Assembly (NCBI GenBank): GCA_031261625.1
Contig: JAISJG010000021.1
Span: 1 to 60,338 of the forward strand
Source of the DNA: Candidatus Methanoplasma sp.
GTDB lineage: Archaea; Thermoplasmatota; Thermoplasmata; Methanomassiliicoccales; Methanomethylophilaceae
Direction of reading: 5' to 3'
Length of the DNA: 60,338 nucleotides
In this document: positions 9,582 through 19,187 of the stretch, one piece after another
Numbering within the stretch: position 1 is the stretch's first letter
Layout: every line of letters starts with the position of its first letter
The notes under the pieces: generated by a model
Databases searched by the model: none
What the model was told of the DNA's origin: nothing
The model's input: the letters and a program-made list of their open reading frames with translations, nothing else
Made by a program: the position numbers and the translations under genes

Positions 9582-10285
9582 TGACGGAAAGAACCTCCAG
9601 AGAGAAGAAATTAGACATAGCGTGCCTGATACTTTTCCCTCTGGGATTTGCGATCTACACTGCCCTAACACTCATGGGGATCTACGGAAAGGATCACGAG
9701 ATGATCTATGTGGTCGTGACCGAGATCATACTTCTGGGTATATCCGTCGTACTCCCGCTTCTGCGGGTATCCAACAAGCTCGTCACACCGTATTGGTTCA
9801 TTGCCATAGTGGAAGGACTGATCTACATGCACGGTTCCGCCCTGTATTGGGGGACCTACATCTGGATCCCATACTGGGACATAATCGCGCACATCTCCGC
9901 CAGTGTCGTCGTCACTCTGGTGGCATTCATCGGTCTGATGACCATCAAGACGTACACCACCCGCATTCAGCTTGGAAACGCGTCCCTACTGTTCATGCTG
10001 TTCATCATAGGATACGGATTCGGTAATGCCTGGGAAATGCTCGAATGGTCTGTGGACAGTGCTTTCAGCTATGCATATATGGCGTATTCCATTGAAGACT
10101 CCCTAAGGGACATTGTCAATGATTTTATAGGCGCCGGAACGATGACATTATTGGCCGCGCTCATTCTCAGGAACAGAACGCCGCGCGAGATCATCATGGG
10201 TTTCGGATTGGATAAATTCATGACGAACATGGGAAAACGCTGGGACAGAAAATGTGCCGATGACGATATCGGCAGACAGGACTGA
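9581..10285 (+). CDS. Membrane protein, resembles YjdF/DUF2238 family
   Basis: 234 residues with about six membrane segments. The pattern YWGTYIWIPYWDIIAH, later NAWEMLEWSVDSAF and DSLRDIVNDFIGA resembles the DUF2238 (YjdF) membrane family, where a WD...H, a Glu-rich helix and a D..D.. helix are conserved; these polar residues inside membrane helices hint at metal or proton binding. The function is unknown. It lies in the middle of a three-gene membrane operon in the glycan region. The family assignment rests on motif memory, not a search. Confidence 0.55.
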   Translation: MTERTSREKKLDIACLILFPLGFAIYTALTLMGIYGKDHEMIYVVVTEIILLGISVVLPLLRVSNKLVTPYWFIAIVEGLIYMHGSALYWGTYIWIPYWDIIAHISASVVVTLVAFIGLMTIKTYTTRIQLGNASLLFMLFIIGYGFGNAWEMLEWSVDSAFSYAYMAYSIEDSLRDIVNDFIGAGTMTLLAALILRNRTPREIIMGFGLDKFMTNMGKRWDRKCADDDIGRQD

Positions 10286-10287
10286 AA

Positions 10288-10866
10288 ATGTTCAACATAG
10301 GAGACTGGATCTACGGGGTGTTCGGTTCGAACGAGACAGGACTCATATTGTGCATATTCCTGATATTCCTGATCGATGCGCTCATATTCCCGACACTGCC
10401 GGAACTTTTCTTCGTAGTGGCTTTCATGTACAGCCCCGAGCCGGCGTTCGGCATAGAACTGATCCTTGCCGCGGTGATCGCCGAGATCGTCGGTGTATCC
10501 TCACTGTATCTCCTGGTCAAACGTATCCGCATTCCCCGTCGCATATCCCGCGTAGTGGACAAATATGTCGGATTCCTGGTCCTGGGTGATGAACGTCTGC
10601 TGCTCCTTAACCGTGTGGCGCCCATGATACCGTTCTGCGGCGCGGTCATAGCCATAGTAGGATGGAATATCAAAAAATCACTATTGTTCGTGGTCATCGG
10701 ATGTGTGGTGAAATACGGCCTGATACTGCTGATGAGCGATTTCTTCTTCGGTTACTTCAGTGGAGATGATGCACAGATGTTCACTCTGGTATTCATTGTG
10801 GCGATCATCATCATCAGTTTCGTTCTGTCCGTTGCAATGGGCAGGAAAAGAGAACGGGCGACCTGA
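10288..10866 (+). CDS. Small membrane protein, possibly DedA/VTT-like
   Basis: 192 residues, about five hydrophobic segments. The central NRVAPMIPFCGAVIAIVGWNIKKSLLF, with an Arg/Pro/Gly-containing re-entrant-looking stretch between helices, is reminiscent of VTT (DedA) proteins, some of which scramble lipid carriers; the match is weak. It begins two bases after the preceding stop, so it belongs to the same operon. It converges with the GT-C gene, separated by one base. Confidence 0.5.
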   Translation: MFNIGDWIYGVFGSNETGLILCIFLIFLIDALIFPTLPELFFVVAFMYSPEPAFGIELILAAVIAEIVGVSSLYLLVKRIRIPRRISRVVDKYVGFLVLGDERLLLLNRVAPMIPFCGAVIAIVGWNIKKSLLFVVIGCVVKYGLILLMSDFFFGYFSGDDAQMFTLVFIVAIIIISFVLSVAMGRKRERAT

Positions 10867-10867
10867 A

Positions 10868-12244
10868 TTATACCCTTTTGAATTCGATCGGTTTGTAATA
10901 TTTCGATTTTATGAATAATAAATATAAAACGGACAGAACACCGATGTATTGGATCGCGCCGGCAATAGTGTACACATACTGTGTCATCGAGAATCCGAGT
11001 AACCAAGGCTGTTGAAGCTGCACCGCGATCTCCATTATGTGCTCTAATTGCAATGTTCCCAGGAACGCACCGAACGAGAAGAAATGGAAAGCCCCTCCTG
11101 CAAGAACGAACACTGTTGCCCCGACCGATATCAGGATCCAGCTTTTTTTGAGGTCCGGATCCGCTGTCATCAGATAATAGGCGAGAAATGGGATTATCAA
11201 GACCAGATACTGCGGGGTCGGCGGATACAGGAACAATAACGCGATAATGAGCAGAGAATACTTGAAAAGTGTATCATCCTTGCCTTTATCCGTTCTGTAC
11301 AGCCTGTATGCAAGATATGCGGATACCGGAATGAGTACGCCGTATACCATCAACGCGGACACTCCTTTCAGCGTGTCGAGAAGCGTTGTGCTTTCTATTC
11401 CAGAGCGGTTGATTATGAACAGGAAACTCTCCACGAACGTGCCGTCCATGATCTGAGGCAGCATAAATACGAGGAATGCAATGATCGCTCCGGCCACGAA
11501 ATATACTGCATTTTTTAATGCCGTGCCGTCTCCTTTGTGTTTTGCCAGGATGTATGCGAGGATTATGAATGCCAGATATGCAGGGAAGAATTTCGTCAGG
11601 ACCGCCATCGCCAGCATAACCCCTCCCATTAACATGTGGTTCTTGCGGACCAATATTATGCTCAGCAATGTGAAAAGTACTGCGAATGTATCGAACATAC
11701 CTGAAATAGATGTCACGCAGATGATCATGGGACAGAGGAACCACAATGCGAATCCGATAGTCGCCTTCTTCTCGCTCCCGGTCTTTTCTTTGACTAAACG
11801 GTATACGAGCCATCCCACGAGGATATCGCTTATCAGGAACGGTATCTTCACCCAGAAGTTGAACGCCACCGTGGTCACATTGGAACTGAAGAAGAATCCT
11901 TCGAAGGATTCCGCCGGAAACACCTCGACAAACCGTGCACCCATATCTCCGATGTTCAGGAATGCCTCCTGGAAAACGGATACTGCACCCAGGACATATC
12001 CCCATATCGGAGTGTAGTAATATCCTTCAAGGCCGTATAGTCCTTCCCCGCCCTCCATATTTCTTATTATCAGTGCCCAGAAATCGGAATCATAACCGAC
12101 CTCCATGAAGGGGAATATCAACAGTCTGATCAGTATCCCGGCGACCAATACAAGTACTACGGGTCTCTTCAGAAAAGTAAAGATCCTTTTCTGATATGAC
12201 ACGTCTGGGATATCGACATCTGCGGTCGCAACGTCAGAGGTCAT
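10868..12244 (-). CDS. GT-C fold membrane glycosyltransferase, copy 1
   Basis: 458 residues, about 11-12 membrane segments. The first outer loop has the acidic motif GYDSDFW followed by YYYTPIWGYV, typical of GT-C enzymes that use polyprenyl-phosphate sugars on the outer face. A relative with the same loop (FDMTFW, YFWYTPLWGYV) is at 23837-25201. ATG at 12244 was chosen (AAGGTG upstream); a GTG further upstream is possible. The gene overlaps the 3' end of the membrane-anchored protein gene by 11 bases, implying coupled translation. Sugar and acceptor are unknown. Confidence 0.72.
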   Translation of the reverse strand: MTSDVATADVDIPDVSYQKRIFTFLKRPVVLVLVAGILIRLLIFPFMEVGYDSDFWALIIRNMEGGEGLYGLEGYYYTPIWGYVLGAVSVFQEAFLNIGDMGARFVEVFPAESFEGFFFSSNVTTVAFNFWVKIPFLISDILVGWLVYRLVKEKTGSEKKATIGFALWFLCPMIICVTSISGMFDTFAVLFTLLSIILVRKNHMLMGGVMLAMAVLTKFFPAYLAFIILAYILAKHKGDGTALKNAVYFVAGAIIAFLVFMLPQIMDGTFVESFLFIINRSGIESTTLLDTLKGVSALMVYGVLIPVSAYLAYRLYRTDKGKDDTLFKYSLLIIALLFLYPPTPQYLVLIIPFLAYYLMTADPDLKKSWILISVGATVFVLAGGAFHFFSFGAFLGTLQLEHIMEIAVQLQQPWLLGFSMTQYVYTIAGAIQYIGVLSVLYLLFIKSKYYKPIEFKRV

Positions 12245-13265
12245 GGAACACCTTCCCGAACACTGTGTAGTCTCCACCTATGTATACGTACAGACTGACA
12301 TCGGACGATCCCTCCGGCGGCTGTATTCTGCCTTCGACCGTCGTTCTTGTCACGGACCCTTCCTCAACGCCGGCCATAGATGTGAACGCGGTTATGCCTG
12401 CCGCGACCAACTGTGAGATGTCGTCGCATTGGTGGCGGTTGTATTCGCCGCCTATCACGACCACTGTCCCTTTCCCGAACGGGAGGAATGATAGACTGGC
12501 ATATCCGTTCTCGGAATAGCCTGCGAATGTCGCACCCGGGAGTTTGTCCATTTCAAGGCCGTAATCTACCCTGTTCCAATTAATGGACAGTGCATCCGTG
12601 AGCCCTTCTGCATCTATCTTTGAATAAGCTATATTCGGACCGTCCGTATTGACGCATTTCGTACCGAGGAACAACTCCTGTCCGTTGTCCACAGCGGTAA
12701 GTCCGTCATTTCCTGTGTAATATGCACCTATCTGTGTGCCGGCCCAGTACAAAGTACCTCCTCCCGACAGCCATTCGAATATGAGATTGTCGGCGGATCC
12801 GGAATATATTTTCTCTGGCAGGGCATATGACATGACCAACAGGCCCTTCGAGAACTCCGTACCCACGTCTTCAAGCATTTTCCCAAGAAGTTCGTCCGGA
12901 CCGCACAGAACTACGTTATCGAATCCTCTCACCGCCATGGATCTCTTCAGTTGGTCCGAGGAATAATCAAGATCGTTGCGTACTATTCCCGTCTCATCCC
13001 TGGCTATATCGAAGTACGTATCGTACGTATCGTCGATGTATATGTAAAGCACCGTCGGCGATGAAGATGTGTTGTCCAGTGCTATCGCAGTGTAAGTGTC
13101 GGATCCGGATGACGATACCGAATAATCGATAGTGCCGTCTTTGAGTTCCGCGTGCGCATCGTAATCATAGAAACTGCCACTGTATGCGGCATATTCTCCG
13201 AACAGCACGATTACACATAGTATGACCGCTAAAACCATCATGCTGTCATACTTCTTCCTATGCAC
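12234..13265 (-). CDS. Membrane-anchored extracytoplasmic protein with GATase1/ThuA-like region, copy 1
   Basis: 343 residues. One N-terminal membrane segment (about residues 9-30) followed by a large soluble domain. The middle part (FDNVVLCGPDEL, GLLVMSYALPEKIY, FEWLSGGGTLYWAG, later FGKGTVVVIGGE) looks like alternating strands and Gly-turns of a class I glutamine amidotransferase or ThuA-like fold, without a clear catalytic Cys-His-Glu triad. It starts with GTG after GGAGG. A paralogue is at 22771-23844, also overlapping a GT-C gene. Function unknown; a periplasmic-side partner of the GT-C enzyme is inferred. Confidence 0.68.
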   Translation of the reverse strand: MHRKKYDSMMVLAVILCVIVLFGEYAAYSGSFYDYDAHAELKDGTIDYSVSSSGSDTYTAIALDNTSSSPTVLYIYIDDTYDTYFDIARDETGIVRNDLDYSSDQLKRSMAVRGFDNVVLCGPDELLGKMLEDVGTEFSKGLLVMSYALPEKIYSGSADNLIFEWLSGGGTLYWAGTQIGAYYTGNDGLTAVDNGQELFLGTKCVNTDGPNIAYSKIDAEGLTDALSINWNRVDYGLEMDKLPGATFAGYSENGYASLSFLPFGKGTVVVIGGEYNRHQCDDISQLVAAGITAFTSMAGVEEGSVTRTTVEGRIQPPEGSSDVSLYVYIGGDYTVFGKVFHDL

Positions 13266-13426
13266 CCTGGAGCCTCCAACTGACCCATACGTACATCCGA
13301 TAATAAAAGATAGTGGCGACTCCCCCTCTTAACATTGGATTTTTCCCTTTCCGACCCCGTATTCCGAATGAACAACATTATCTATCATTCCAGCAATTGC
13401 AATATGCTCAGGTAGCCGGAAATATC

Positions 13427-14536
13427 ATGGAAATTGTCGATGTCAACCCGTTTTTCTATCCTTTCAGAGGAGGGATCGAACACAGAATGCATGAGACAAG
13501 CAGACTTCTCGCCAAAAAGGGACATGACGTCACCATCCTGACCGGAAGACTGCCGGATACCGCCGAAGAAGAGAAAGTGGACGGGTACAGGATCGTACGT
13601 CTGAAATCCAATATCTTGAACGTATACAATCCTCCTTTCATTTCATCAAAGGACGTTCTGGAAACACTTCAAAGCATAGACCCAGACATTGTTAACTATA
13701 ACTACAGATGGGCACCGAGTTACAACAAGGATCTCAAAAAATACGATGGAAAGAAAGTCTTCACCTATCACAATATGTGGGGGGAAGGCATCGGGCTCCA
13801 GGCGAAATTCTCCGAGATCAACGATAACAGATTCAGACCGTGCCTCGATACTTTCGACCATATCATCGGCGTCAGCGACCATGTTAGGAACGACCTCATC
13901 CGCAGAGGATACCCGCAGGAACATGTGACCTCCGTGCCTACAGGACTGTCATCGTTCCCGGAGAAGGGGGACGGGGACGGGGACTTCATACTGTCCCTCG
14001 GAAGGCTCGTACGGACCAAAGGACTCGACTATCTGATAGAAGCGATGGAAGATATCGATTACAAACTCATAATCTGTGGTAGGGGTCCGGACTCCAAACG
14101 GTTGGAGAAGAAGATAGCCAAAGCAGGACTCGAAAATAAAATAGAAATGAAGGGCTGGGTCAGCGAAGAAGAGAAGAACGATCTGATGGGTTCCTGCAAA
14201 TTCTTCGTCATGCCGTCCCTGTTCGAATCCCTTGGACTTGCGGCCATCGAACTCATGTCCTACGGCCGTCCTCTCATATATTCCGAAGTTAACGGATTGC
14301 CGGAAACCGTAAAGGACGGAGGGATATCCGTTCCGCCGAAAAATTCGGAATCGATATCATCTGCGGCGAACGCATTGCTTTTCGATGAATCCTACAGAGA
14401 GGAACTGGGAAGGAATGCTTTCGAAAGGGCCAGAGCATATGATTGGGACGGCCTCATTCCGAATATAGAATATGTGTTCGAAAAAGTCCTGTCCGGGGAG
14501 TACTCCAGAGGTCGTTTGCATACATCGGATATGTAA
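13427..14536 (+). CDS. Glycosyltransferase family 4
   Basis: 369 residues, GT-B fold. N-terminal MEIVDVNPFFYPFRGGIEHR with the Gly-rich acceptor-side loop, and C-terminal donor site LSLGRLVRTKGLDYLIEA then MPSLFESLGLAAIELMSYGRP with the E-x7-E motif. It probably transfers a sugar from a nucleotide or lipid donor on the cytoplasmic side during glycan assembly. ATG at 13427 matches the family start; a longer in-frame reading is not supported. Divergent from the anchored-protein gene. Confidence 0.88.
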   Translation: MEIVDVNPFFYPFRGGIEHRMHETSRLLAKKGHDVTILTGRLPDTAEEEKVDGYRIVRLKSNILNVYNPPFISSKDVLETLQSIDPDIVNYNYRWAPSYNKDLKKYDGKKVFTYHNMWGEGIGLQAKFSEINDNRFRPCLDTFDHIIGVSDHVRNDLIRRGYPQEHVTSVPTGLSSFPEKGDGDGDFILSLGRLVRTKGLDYLIEAMEDIDYKLIICGRGPDSKRLEKKIAKAGLENKIEMKGWVSEEEKNDLMGSCKFFVMPSLFESLGLAAIELMSYGRPLIYSEVNGLPETVKDGGISVPPKNSESISSAANALLFDESYREELGRNAFERARAYDWDGLIPNIEYVFEKVLSGEYSRGRLHTSDM

Positions 14537-14574
14537 TCATATTTATCTGAGTATTTCATAACCTCCTTGTCTTT

Positions 14575-15003
14575 ATGTGGATCGATGACTTTACCAGGAA
14601 GCATAGGGAAGGCGTGCTGTATCTCGTATGCGGTGCCGGAACAGTCCTGGTAAGTTGGCTTTCATACATCATTTTCGTTTGGCTGGGACTCGAGATCAAC
14701 ATAAGTAATATCCTCTCCTGGGTATGTGCGGTATCATTCGCATTCGTGGTCAACAAATGGATAGTCTTCCTGAGCAGATCCACTGAGAAAAAGACACTCG
14801 TCAGAGAAGTAAGCTCGTTCTTCCTGATGAGGATACTCACAGGACTTGTCGCGATCGGCAGTTTCCCGATCCTGTACGACATAGGATTGAATCAGAGCCT
14901 GTTCGGTATAGACGGATTGGTAACGAAAATAACAGTCAGCATCATAGAGATCGTCCTGAATTACGTTACCAGCAAATACATCGTATTCAAGAACAATCCC
15001 TAA
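14575..15003 (+). CDS. GtrA-like family membrane protein
   Basis: 142 residues with four membrane helices. The pattern (YLVCGAGTVLVSWLSYIIF near the start, FAFVVNKWIVF, C-terminal NYVTSKYIVFKN) is the GtrA family, implicated in moving polyprenyl-phosphate-linked sugars across the membrane for glycan modification. It follows the GT4 gene by 38 bases on the same strand and fits a lipid-carrier role in this cluster. A TATA-like CATATTTATC lies about 30 bases upstream of the ATG. Confidence 0.8.
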   Translation: MWIDDFTRKHREGVLYLVCGAGTVLVSWLSYIIFVWLGLEINISNILSWVCAVSFAFVVNKWIVFLSRSTEKKTLVREVSSFFLMRILTGLVAIGSFPILYDIGLNQSLFGIDGLVTKITVSIIEIVLNYVTSKYIVFKNNP

Positions 15004-15026
15004 TAACTGATACGACGAAAAGTATC

Positions 15027-15914
15027 TCACAGTTTTTTGGTCGTCTCGACCTGTTCCCAGACATTCATGTCGCCCTTGTCCATTTTCACATGCACGGACG
15101 CCTTCATCCTGGAATAAATCTCTAAGACTACGGATATTGTTATTTTGAACGGATGGAACCCCATGTCCCTGACCGTCTTCGTAAGTGCCGAATATAACTG
15201 TCTGAAATTCCAGGTCGGAATATCAAAATCATGGTCCCTTTTGACATAACATTCGCCTATATTGACCCTGGTCCTCTGTTTGATGTAATCCTTGATCGTC
15301 TCCGGTCCGCGGTTATATACAGTCGCTTCCGGGACATAGACACTTACGTATCCCTCTTTCTCGAGATTCATTTTCAAAAGATCCTCATCGGACTGTGATT
15401 TCAGGGATAATCTCGTCCCTATATCCCTGAATGCTATTAGTTCCCCTATTTTCGGAGATTGAAGAGACACATAATGATGCATCACCCATATGACGTTCGA
15501 TGCAAACCCTGCAACGGTATCAGTACTGTTGGTCGGTATCGGACGGCCGCCGACAATTCCTACCTTGTCGTCTTCGAAAGGATGGACGAGCTTTTTCAGA
15601 CTCTCGTTGGATCCGAACACATTGTCCGCGTTCAATATGACGACTACTTCTGTATTCTTGTTATCAAGGACACAGTTCAGTGCGGAATTCTTCCCTTCTC
15701 TTTTTTCCTGGCGTATGAGCCTGAGCTCCGGATACTCCTGGGTAAGTGACTCTACGACATCGTCGGTGCCGTCGGTGCTGCCGCTGGAGACCACGATGAC
15801 CTCTTCCAGAACGAATCCGTCCCTGTCCTGTTCGAACACGGACCTGACTGCCCTCTCGATATTGGCAACCTCGTTGTAGGCGCATATGCCGACCGTCACG
15901 GATATTGTGTTCAT
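15027..15914 (-). CDS. Glycosyltransferase family 2
   Basis: 295 residues, GT-A fold. ICAYNEVANIERAVRSV at the N terminus, VVSSGSTDGT, and the metal-binding NADN (the DxD equivalent, residues about 100-103) then a C-terminal acceptor domain without long membrane helices. Nucleotide-sugar dependent transferase, substrate unknown. The ATG at 15914 fits the family; an ATG five codons upstream is possible. It converges with GtrA. Confidence 0.85.
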   Translation of the reverse strand: MNTISVTVGICAYNEVANIERAVRSVFEQDRDGFVLEEVIVVSSGSTDGTDDVVESLTQEYPELRLIRQEKREGKNSALNCVLDNKNTEVVVILNADNVFGSNESLKKLVHPFEDDKVGIVGGRPIPTNSTDTVAGFASNVIWVMHHYVSLQSPKIGELIAFRDIGTRLSLKSQSDEDLLKMNLEKEGYVSVYVPEATVYNRGPETIKDYIKQRTRVNIGECYVKRDHDFDIPTWNFRQLYSALTKTVRDMGFHPFKITISVVLEIYSRMKASVHVKMDKGDMNVWEQVETTKKL

Positions 15915-15967
15915 CCGTCCCCTTGACATGGATGGTCACATAAATAATTTCGTTAACACGGAATAAA

Positions 15968-16000
15968 AATAATCACAGCCCCCGTAGGAGGGCTGTTTGG
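15968..16000 (-). terminator. Terminator-like hairpin after ilvE
   Basis: On the minus strand, a stem ACAGCCC/GGGCTGT is followed by a T-rich run (TTATTTTTATT). It lies directly after the ilvE stop at 16004. Confidence 0.55.
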
Positions 16001-16003
16001 AGT

Positions 16004-16927
16004 TTAATTGACGTAGTCGAGCCACGCATCGTACTCGGGGACCTTCCCGCTGACGATCGCATGGAACTTCTCGTGGATCTCGGTTGCGACCTTACCCACT
16101 TTACCGGTGCCTATCTTCCTGCCATCGATAACGGTGACGGGTGCGACCTCGGCGGCCGTTCCGGTCATCCATACCTCATCGGCAGTGACGAGCTGGGTCC
16201 TGGTGATCTCAGACTCGATAACCTCATAACCCAGATCGCGGGCGACCTGTATGATCGATCCGCGGGTTATCCCCTCGAGTATACACTCGGATGCCTGCGG
16301 AGTAATGATCTTTCCGTTCTTGTAGATGAATATGTTCTCTCCGGTACACTCGGCGACATGTCCTACTGAATTGAGCATCACCGCTTCGCTTGCACCCTGA
16401 CGGACAGCCTCTCTCTTGGCGAGACATGATGTCACATAGGCGCCGTTGACCTTCGCCCCTGCGGGACCGCAGAGGTTGTCGGGCCTGTGCCATGACGATG
16501 TTATCAGTTTCGCTCCCTCGTCCGAAGGTTCGAGGTACGAGCCCATGAATATGCTGGTTATCGCCAGACTTACGGGGACCCCGACCGGATTGAGACCGAC
16601 CTCTTCGCCGTTAAGGAAGATGCAGGGTTTGATGTAATCGACCTTCTTGTTGGCCCTTATGGTTGCTTTAACGGCCTCGACGATGTCGTCTGCGGTGTAC
16701 TTCTTTCCGCCGAACTCCAGATCGATGCCCATGACCTTACATCCGTCCACCAGACGTCTGATGTGATCCTTCAGTCTGAATACTGCGGGTCCTTTCGGGG
16801 TCTGATATACTCTGATACCCTCGAAAACCCCTGTCCCGTAGTTCAAAGCGTGCGTCAGCACGTGAACTCTGGCATCTTTCCAATCCACCAACTTTCCGTC
16901 GAACCAGATCTTGTCGGTCTTTTCCAT
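16004..16927 (-). CDS. ilvE: Branched-chain amino acid aminotransferase
   Basis: 307 residues, PLP-dependent class IV aminotransferase: last step of valine, leucine and isoleucine synthesis. Seen: WFDGKLVDWKDARVHVLTHALNYGTGVFEGIR, the catalytic Lys region (GAKVNGAYVTSCLAKREA), and EVWMTGTAAEVAPV for the phosphate/substrate site. The ATG at 16927 matches the family; it is 14 bases after the ACT-domain gene, so they share a transcript. Confidence 0.94.
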   Translation of the reverse strand: MEKTDKIWFDGKLVDWKDARVHVLTHALNYGTGVFEGIRVYQTPKGPAVFRLKDHIRRLVDGCKVMGIDLEFGGKKYTADDIVEAVKATIRANKKVDYIKPCIFLNGEEVGLNPVGVPVSLAITSIFMGSYLEPSDEGAKLITSSWHRPDNLCGPAGAKVNGAYVTSCLAKREAVRQGASEAVMLNSVGHVAECTGENIFIYKNGKIITPQASECILEGITRGSIIQVARDLGYEVIESEITRTQLVTADEVWMTGTAAEVAPVTVIDGRKIGTGKVGKVATEIHEKFHAIVSGKVPEYDAWLDYVN

Positions 16928-16941
16928 TTTATCATTTCCTG

Positions 16942-17304
16942 TCACAGGGCGTTCAATGCTTTGACGTACTTGTCCGGATTGCTGCGGTCGATTATCTCCT
17001 CGACCTGTGCAGACCCTCCGACAACGCCTACATTGCCGCTTGATGTCGATATCAGAGCATACGCGGACTGTCCCGCTTCGGGGATGAGTTCCGCATCGTA
17101 CACGTCCTGAAGTTTTCTTAGCCTTCCTATTGCCGTCTCCGCGGCATCCAGCCCGATCACGGAAAGTACCATACGGGACTTCCCGGGAACCTCGCATTTC
17201 CCGACAACTATCGTTTCGACGTTGATCTTATTGCGGGTGAATTCGCCCATGACCCTTTGCATCACACCGAATTCGTTCCTGACCACTAGAGAAATAACGT
17301 GCAT
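16942..17304 (-). CDS. ACT-domain protein, acetolactate synthase small-subunit-like
   Basis: 120 residues. The first 75 residues form an ACT domain (SLVVRNEFGVMQRVMGEFTRNKINVETIVVG, then KSRMVLSVIG) as in the regulatory subunit of acetolactate synthase, which senses valine. The last 40 residues (GNVGVVGGSAQVEEII) differ from usual IlvH C-terminal domains. The catalytic subunit is not nearby. The ATG at 17304 replaces a longer start because the family begins there. It is the first gene of the pair with ilvE. Confidence 0.78.
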   Translation of the reverse strand: MHVISLVVRNEFGVMQRVMGEFTRNKINVETIVVGKCEVPGKSRMVLSVIGLDAAETAIGRLRKLQDVYDAELIPEAGQSAYALISTSSGNVGVVGGSAQVEEIIDRSNPDKYVKALNAL

Positions 17305-17388
17305 GACCTTACGCTCCAAGTGGCAACTATCGTGCGCATATATGATATATTCGTTTCCGATACTCATTGTGAACGGGAATGTAATCGA

Positions 17389-18123
17389 ATGTCTGGACGT
17401 ACATGCACAATAATATTACCGACATACAATGAGGAGGAGAACATTGCCAACATGGTGACCGCGCTCCGTGAGGCCTATCCTGATTTCAGGATCCTCATAA
17501 TGGACGATAATTCCAAAGACCGGTCGAAAGAACTGGTGGATGCCCTCGGATGTGATGATGTCACATTCTTCGTAAGGGATCCGGAAGACAGAGGTCTTTC
17601 AGCAAGCATCTGTCAGGGAATCATAGAGACCCAGACCGATTATTTCATCAATATGGATTCGGATTTCCAACATCCGATATCTGCTGTGGGACAGGTATAT
17701 GGGAATCTTGAAAGCGGCTTCGACCTCTCCGTCGGAGTGAGGAATGACCGCGTCGCATTGGGTTTCAAACGCTGGTTCGGTTCATGGGCATTCCATGCCC
17801 TTGCATCTATGACGCTGTTCGTCCATGGCAAGAAAAAAACAAAGGACATCATGAGCGGATTGTTCGGCGGAAGAACGGAGATATTCAGAGAAGTCATCGT
17901 ACAGAACAGTGACAAGTTCGAGATGAAGGGATTCAAAGCCCTCTTCGATCTGCTGAAATTCGCACCTTCCGGTATAAAGATCGGTGAGATCACCTACGAA
18001 TTCGGTGAAAGACGGGGCGGAGAATCCAAGATCAGCCCGAAGGTCGTCGCATCCGCACTGAGACAATGCGGCCTGGTCGGAAGGTTCTTCGCACGCATCT
18101 ACGTCGCGGTCAAAGGTAAGTGA
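17389..18123 (+). CDS. Glycosyltransferase family 2, dolichyl-phosphate mannosyltransferase-like
   Basis: 244 residues: TIILPTYNEEENIANMV, MDDNSKDRS, MDSDFQHP (metal DxD), DLSVGVRN and GESKISPK resemble the DPM1/polyprenyl-phosphate glycosyltransferases that load a sugar on the lipid carrier. It would supply donors for the GT-C enzymes in this region. There is no C-terminal GtrA-like membrane domain fused, although a stand-alone GtrA is at 14575. Divergent from the ACT gene with an 84-base promoter region. Confidence 0.85.
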   Translation: MSGRTCTIILPTYNEEENIANMVTALREAYPDFRILIMDDNSKDRSKELVDALGCDDVTFFVRDPEDRGLSASICQGIIETQTDYFINMDSDFQHPISAVGQVYGNLESGFDLSVGVRNDRVALGFKRWFGSWAFHALASMTLFVHGKKKTKDIMSGLFGGRTEIFREVIVQNSDKFEMKGFKALFDLLKFAPSGIKIGEITYEFGERRGGESKISPKVVASALRQCGLVGRFFARIYVAVKGK

Positions 18124-18125
18124 AC

Positions 18126-19187
18126 TTACTTCTGAGACCGGACCGACGGTTGCTGTTCGATGCCTAGAATAGAATCGACGATCTTCACGAACGTCCTGTC
18201 CCCTTTGACCTGGAACGTCATCAGTCCGAGTCTTTTCCCGAATTCGATGTCACGGTCCAAGTCGCCGATCATGAACGATTTCGACGGATTGATGTTGTAT
18301 TTCACAATAGCCTCGACCCCCAACGCCGTCTCAGGCTTCCTGCAGCCACATCCGGCATCCGGGTGGTGCGGACAGTAATAGATATCGTCTATCTTCCCGC
18401 CTCCGGCCTCGATCTCTTTCACAAGCTTATCGTGCACCTTCGACAATGCGGCCTCGTCTATCAGACCTCTTCCTATTCCGGACTGGTTCGTTACTACGAT
18501 CACGAGATAACCGGCCTTGTTGAGTTTCGCTACGGCTTCCGGGACGCCCGGATAAATTATCAGCTTGTCGGGGTCTCCGCAGTACGGTGCATCTATCACG
18601 AGAGTATCGTCCCTGTCGACGAACACCGCCTTCTTCCCGAACAGTTCGCGTTCCACTATACCGCATATGGTATGGCACGCGACAAGGTATCCTTCCTGGA
18701 CCCTCGGCGTCTCTTTAGTGGGGATTATGACAGGCAGATCGACCTTCTCTCTGAGTATGCCGCAATCCCCTGTGAACGATATCGTGTAAGCGCCTATGGC
18801 CTTTGCAGCCTCTAGTGCCAGCACCACATTTTTCGAGTTACCGGATGTGCTGAACCCGACGACGACATCGCCTTTTCTGCAACCGGCCTCGATCTGTCTT
18901 TTGAACACGAAATCGTAGGTGTAATCATTACCGATGGCGGTCACCGGAGCTATGTTGGAAAGACAGACGCCTGCCATTGCCGGCCTGTCGAACGCATATT
19001 TCCCAGAGAATTCCGCTGCTATGTGCTGGGCATCCGCGGACGATCCGCCGTTGCCCATGAAAATGATCTGACCTCCTTTCTTCACGGACTCTTTGATGAC
19101 GTCCGCCGCTTTCCTGATCTGTACCGGATCTATTCCGGATATTACGTCTGAGCTTCTTTTCAGCTCGGCTTTTATGAGGTCATTCAT
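18126..19187 (-). CDS. Fused sedoheptulose-7-phosphate isomerase (GmhA) and heptose bisphosphate phosphatase (GmhB)
   Basis: 353 residues, two enzymes in one chain. Residues 1-190 are a SIS domain with GNGGSSADAQHIAAEF and GFSTSGNSKN as in GmhA; residues about 192-345 are a HAD phosphatase with VDRDDTL (DxDxT), TNQSGIGRG and the zinc loop CPHHPDAGCGCRKP of GmhB. They make heptose-7-P and remove the C7 phosphate of the bisphosphate. The ATG at 19187 overlaps the kinase stop by 8 bases; GTG at 19196 is an alternative. With HddA and HddC it completes the GDP-heptose route. Confidence 0.9.
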   Translation of the reverse strand: MNDLIKAELKRSSDVISGIDPVQIRKAADVIKESVKKGGQIIFMGNGGSSADAQHIAAEFSGKYAFDRPAMAGVCLSNIAPVTAIGNDYTYDFVFKRQIEAGCRKGDVVVGFSTSGNSKNVVLALEAAKAIGAYTISFTGDCGILREKVDLPVIIPTKETPRVQEGYLVACHTICGIVERELFGKKAVFVDRDDTLVIDAPYCGDPDKLIIYPGVPEAVAKLNKAGYLVIVVTNQSGIGRGLIDEAALSKVHDKLVKEIEAGGGKIDDIYYCPHHPDAGCGCRKPETALGVEAIVKYNINPSKSFMIGDLDRDIEFGKRLGLMTFQVKGDRTFVKIVDSILGIEQQPSVRSQK

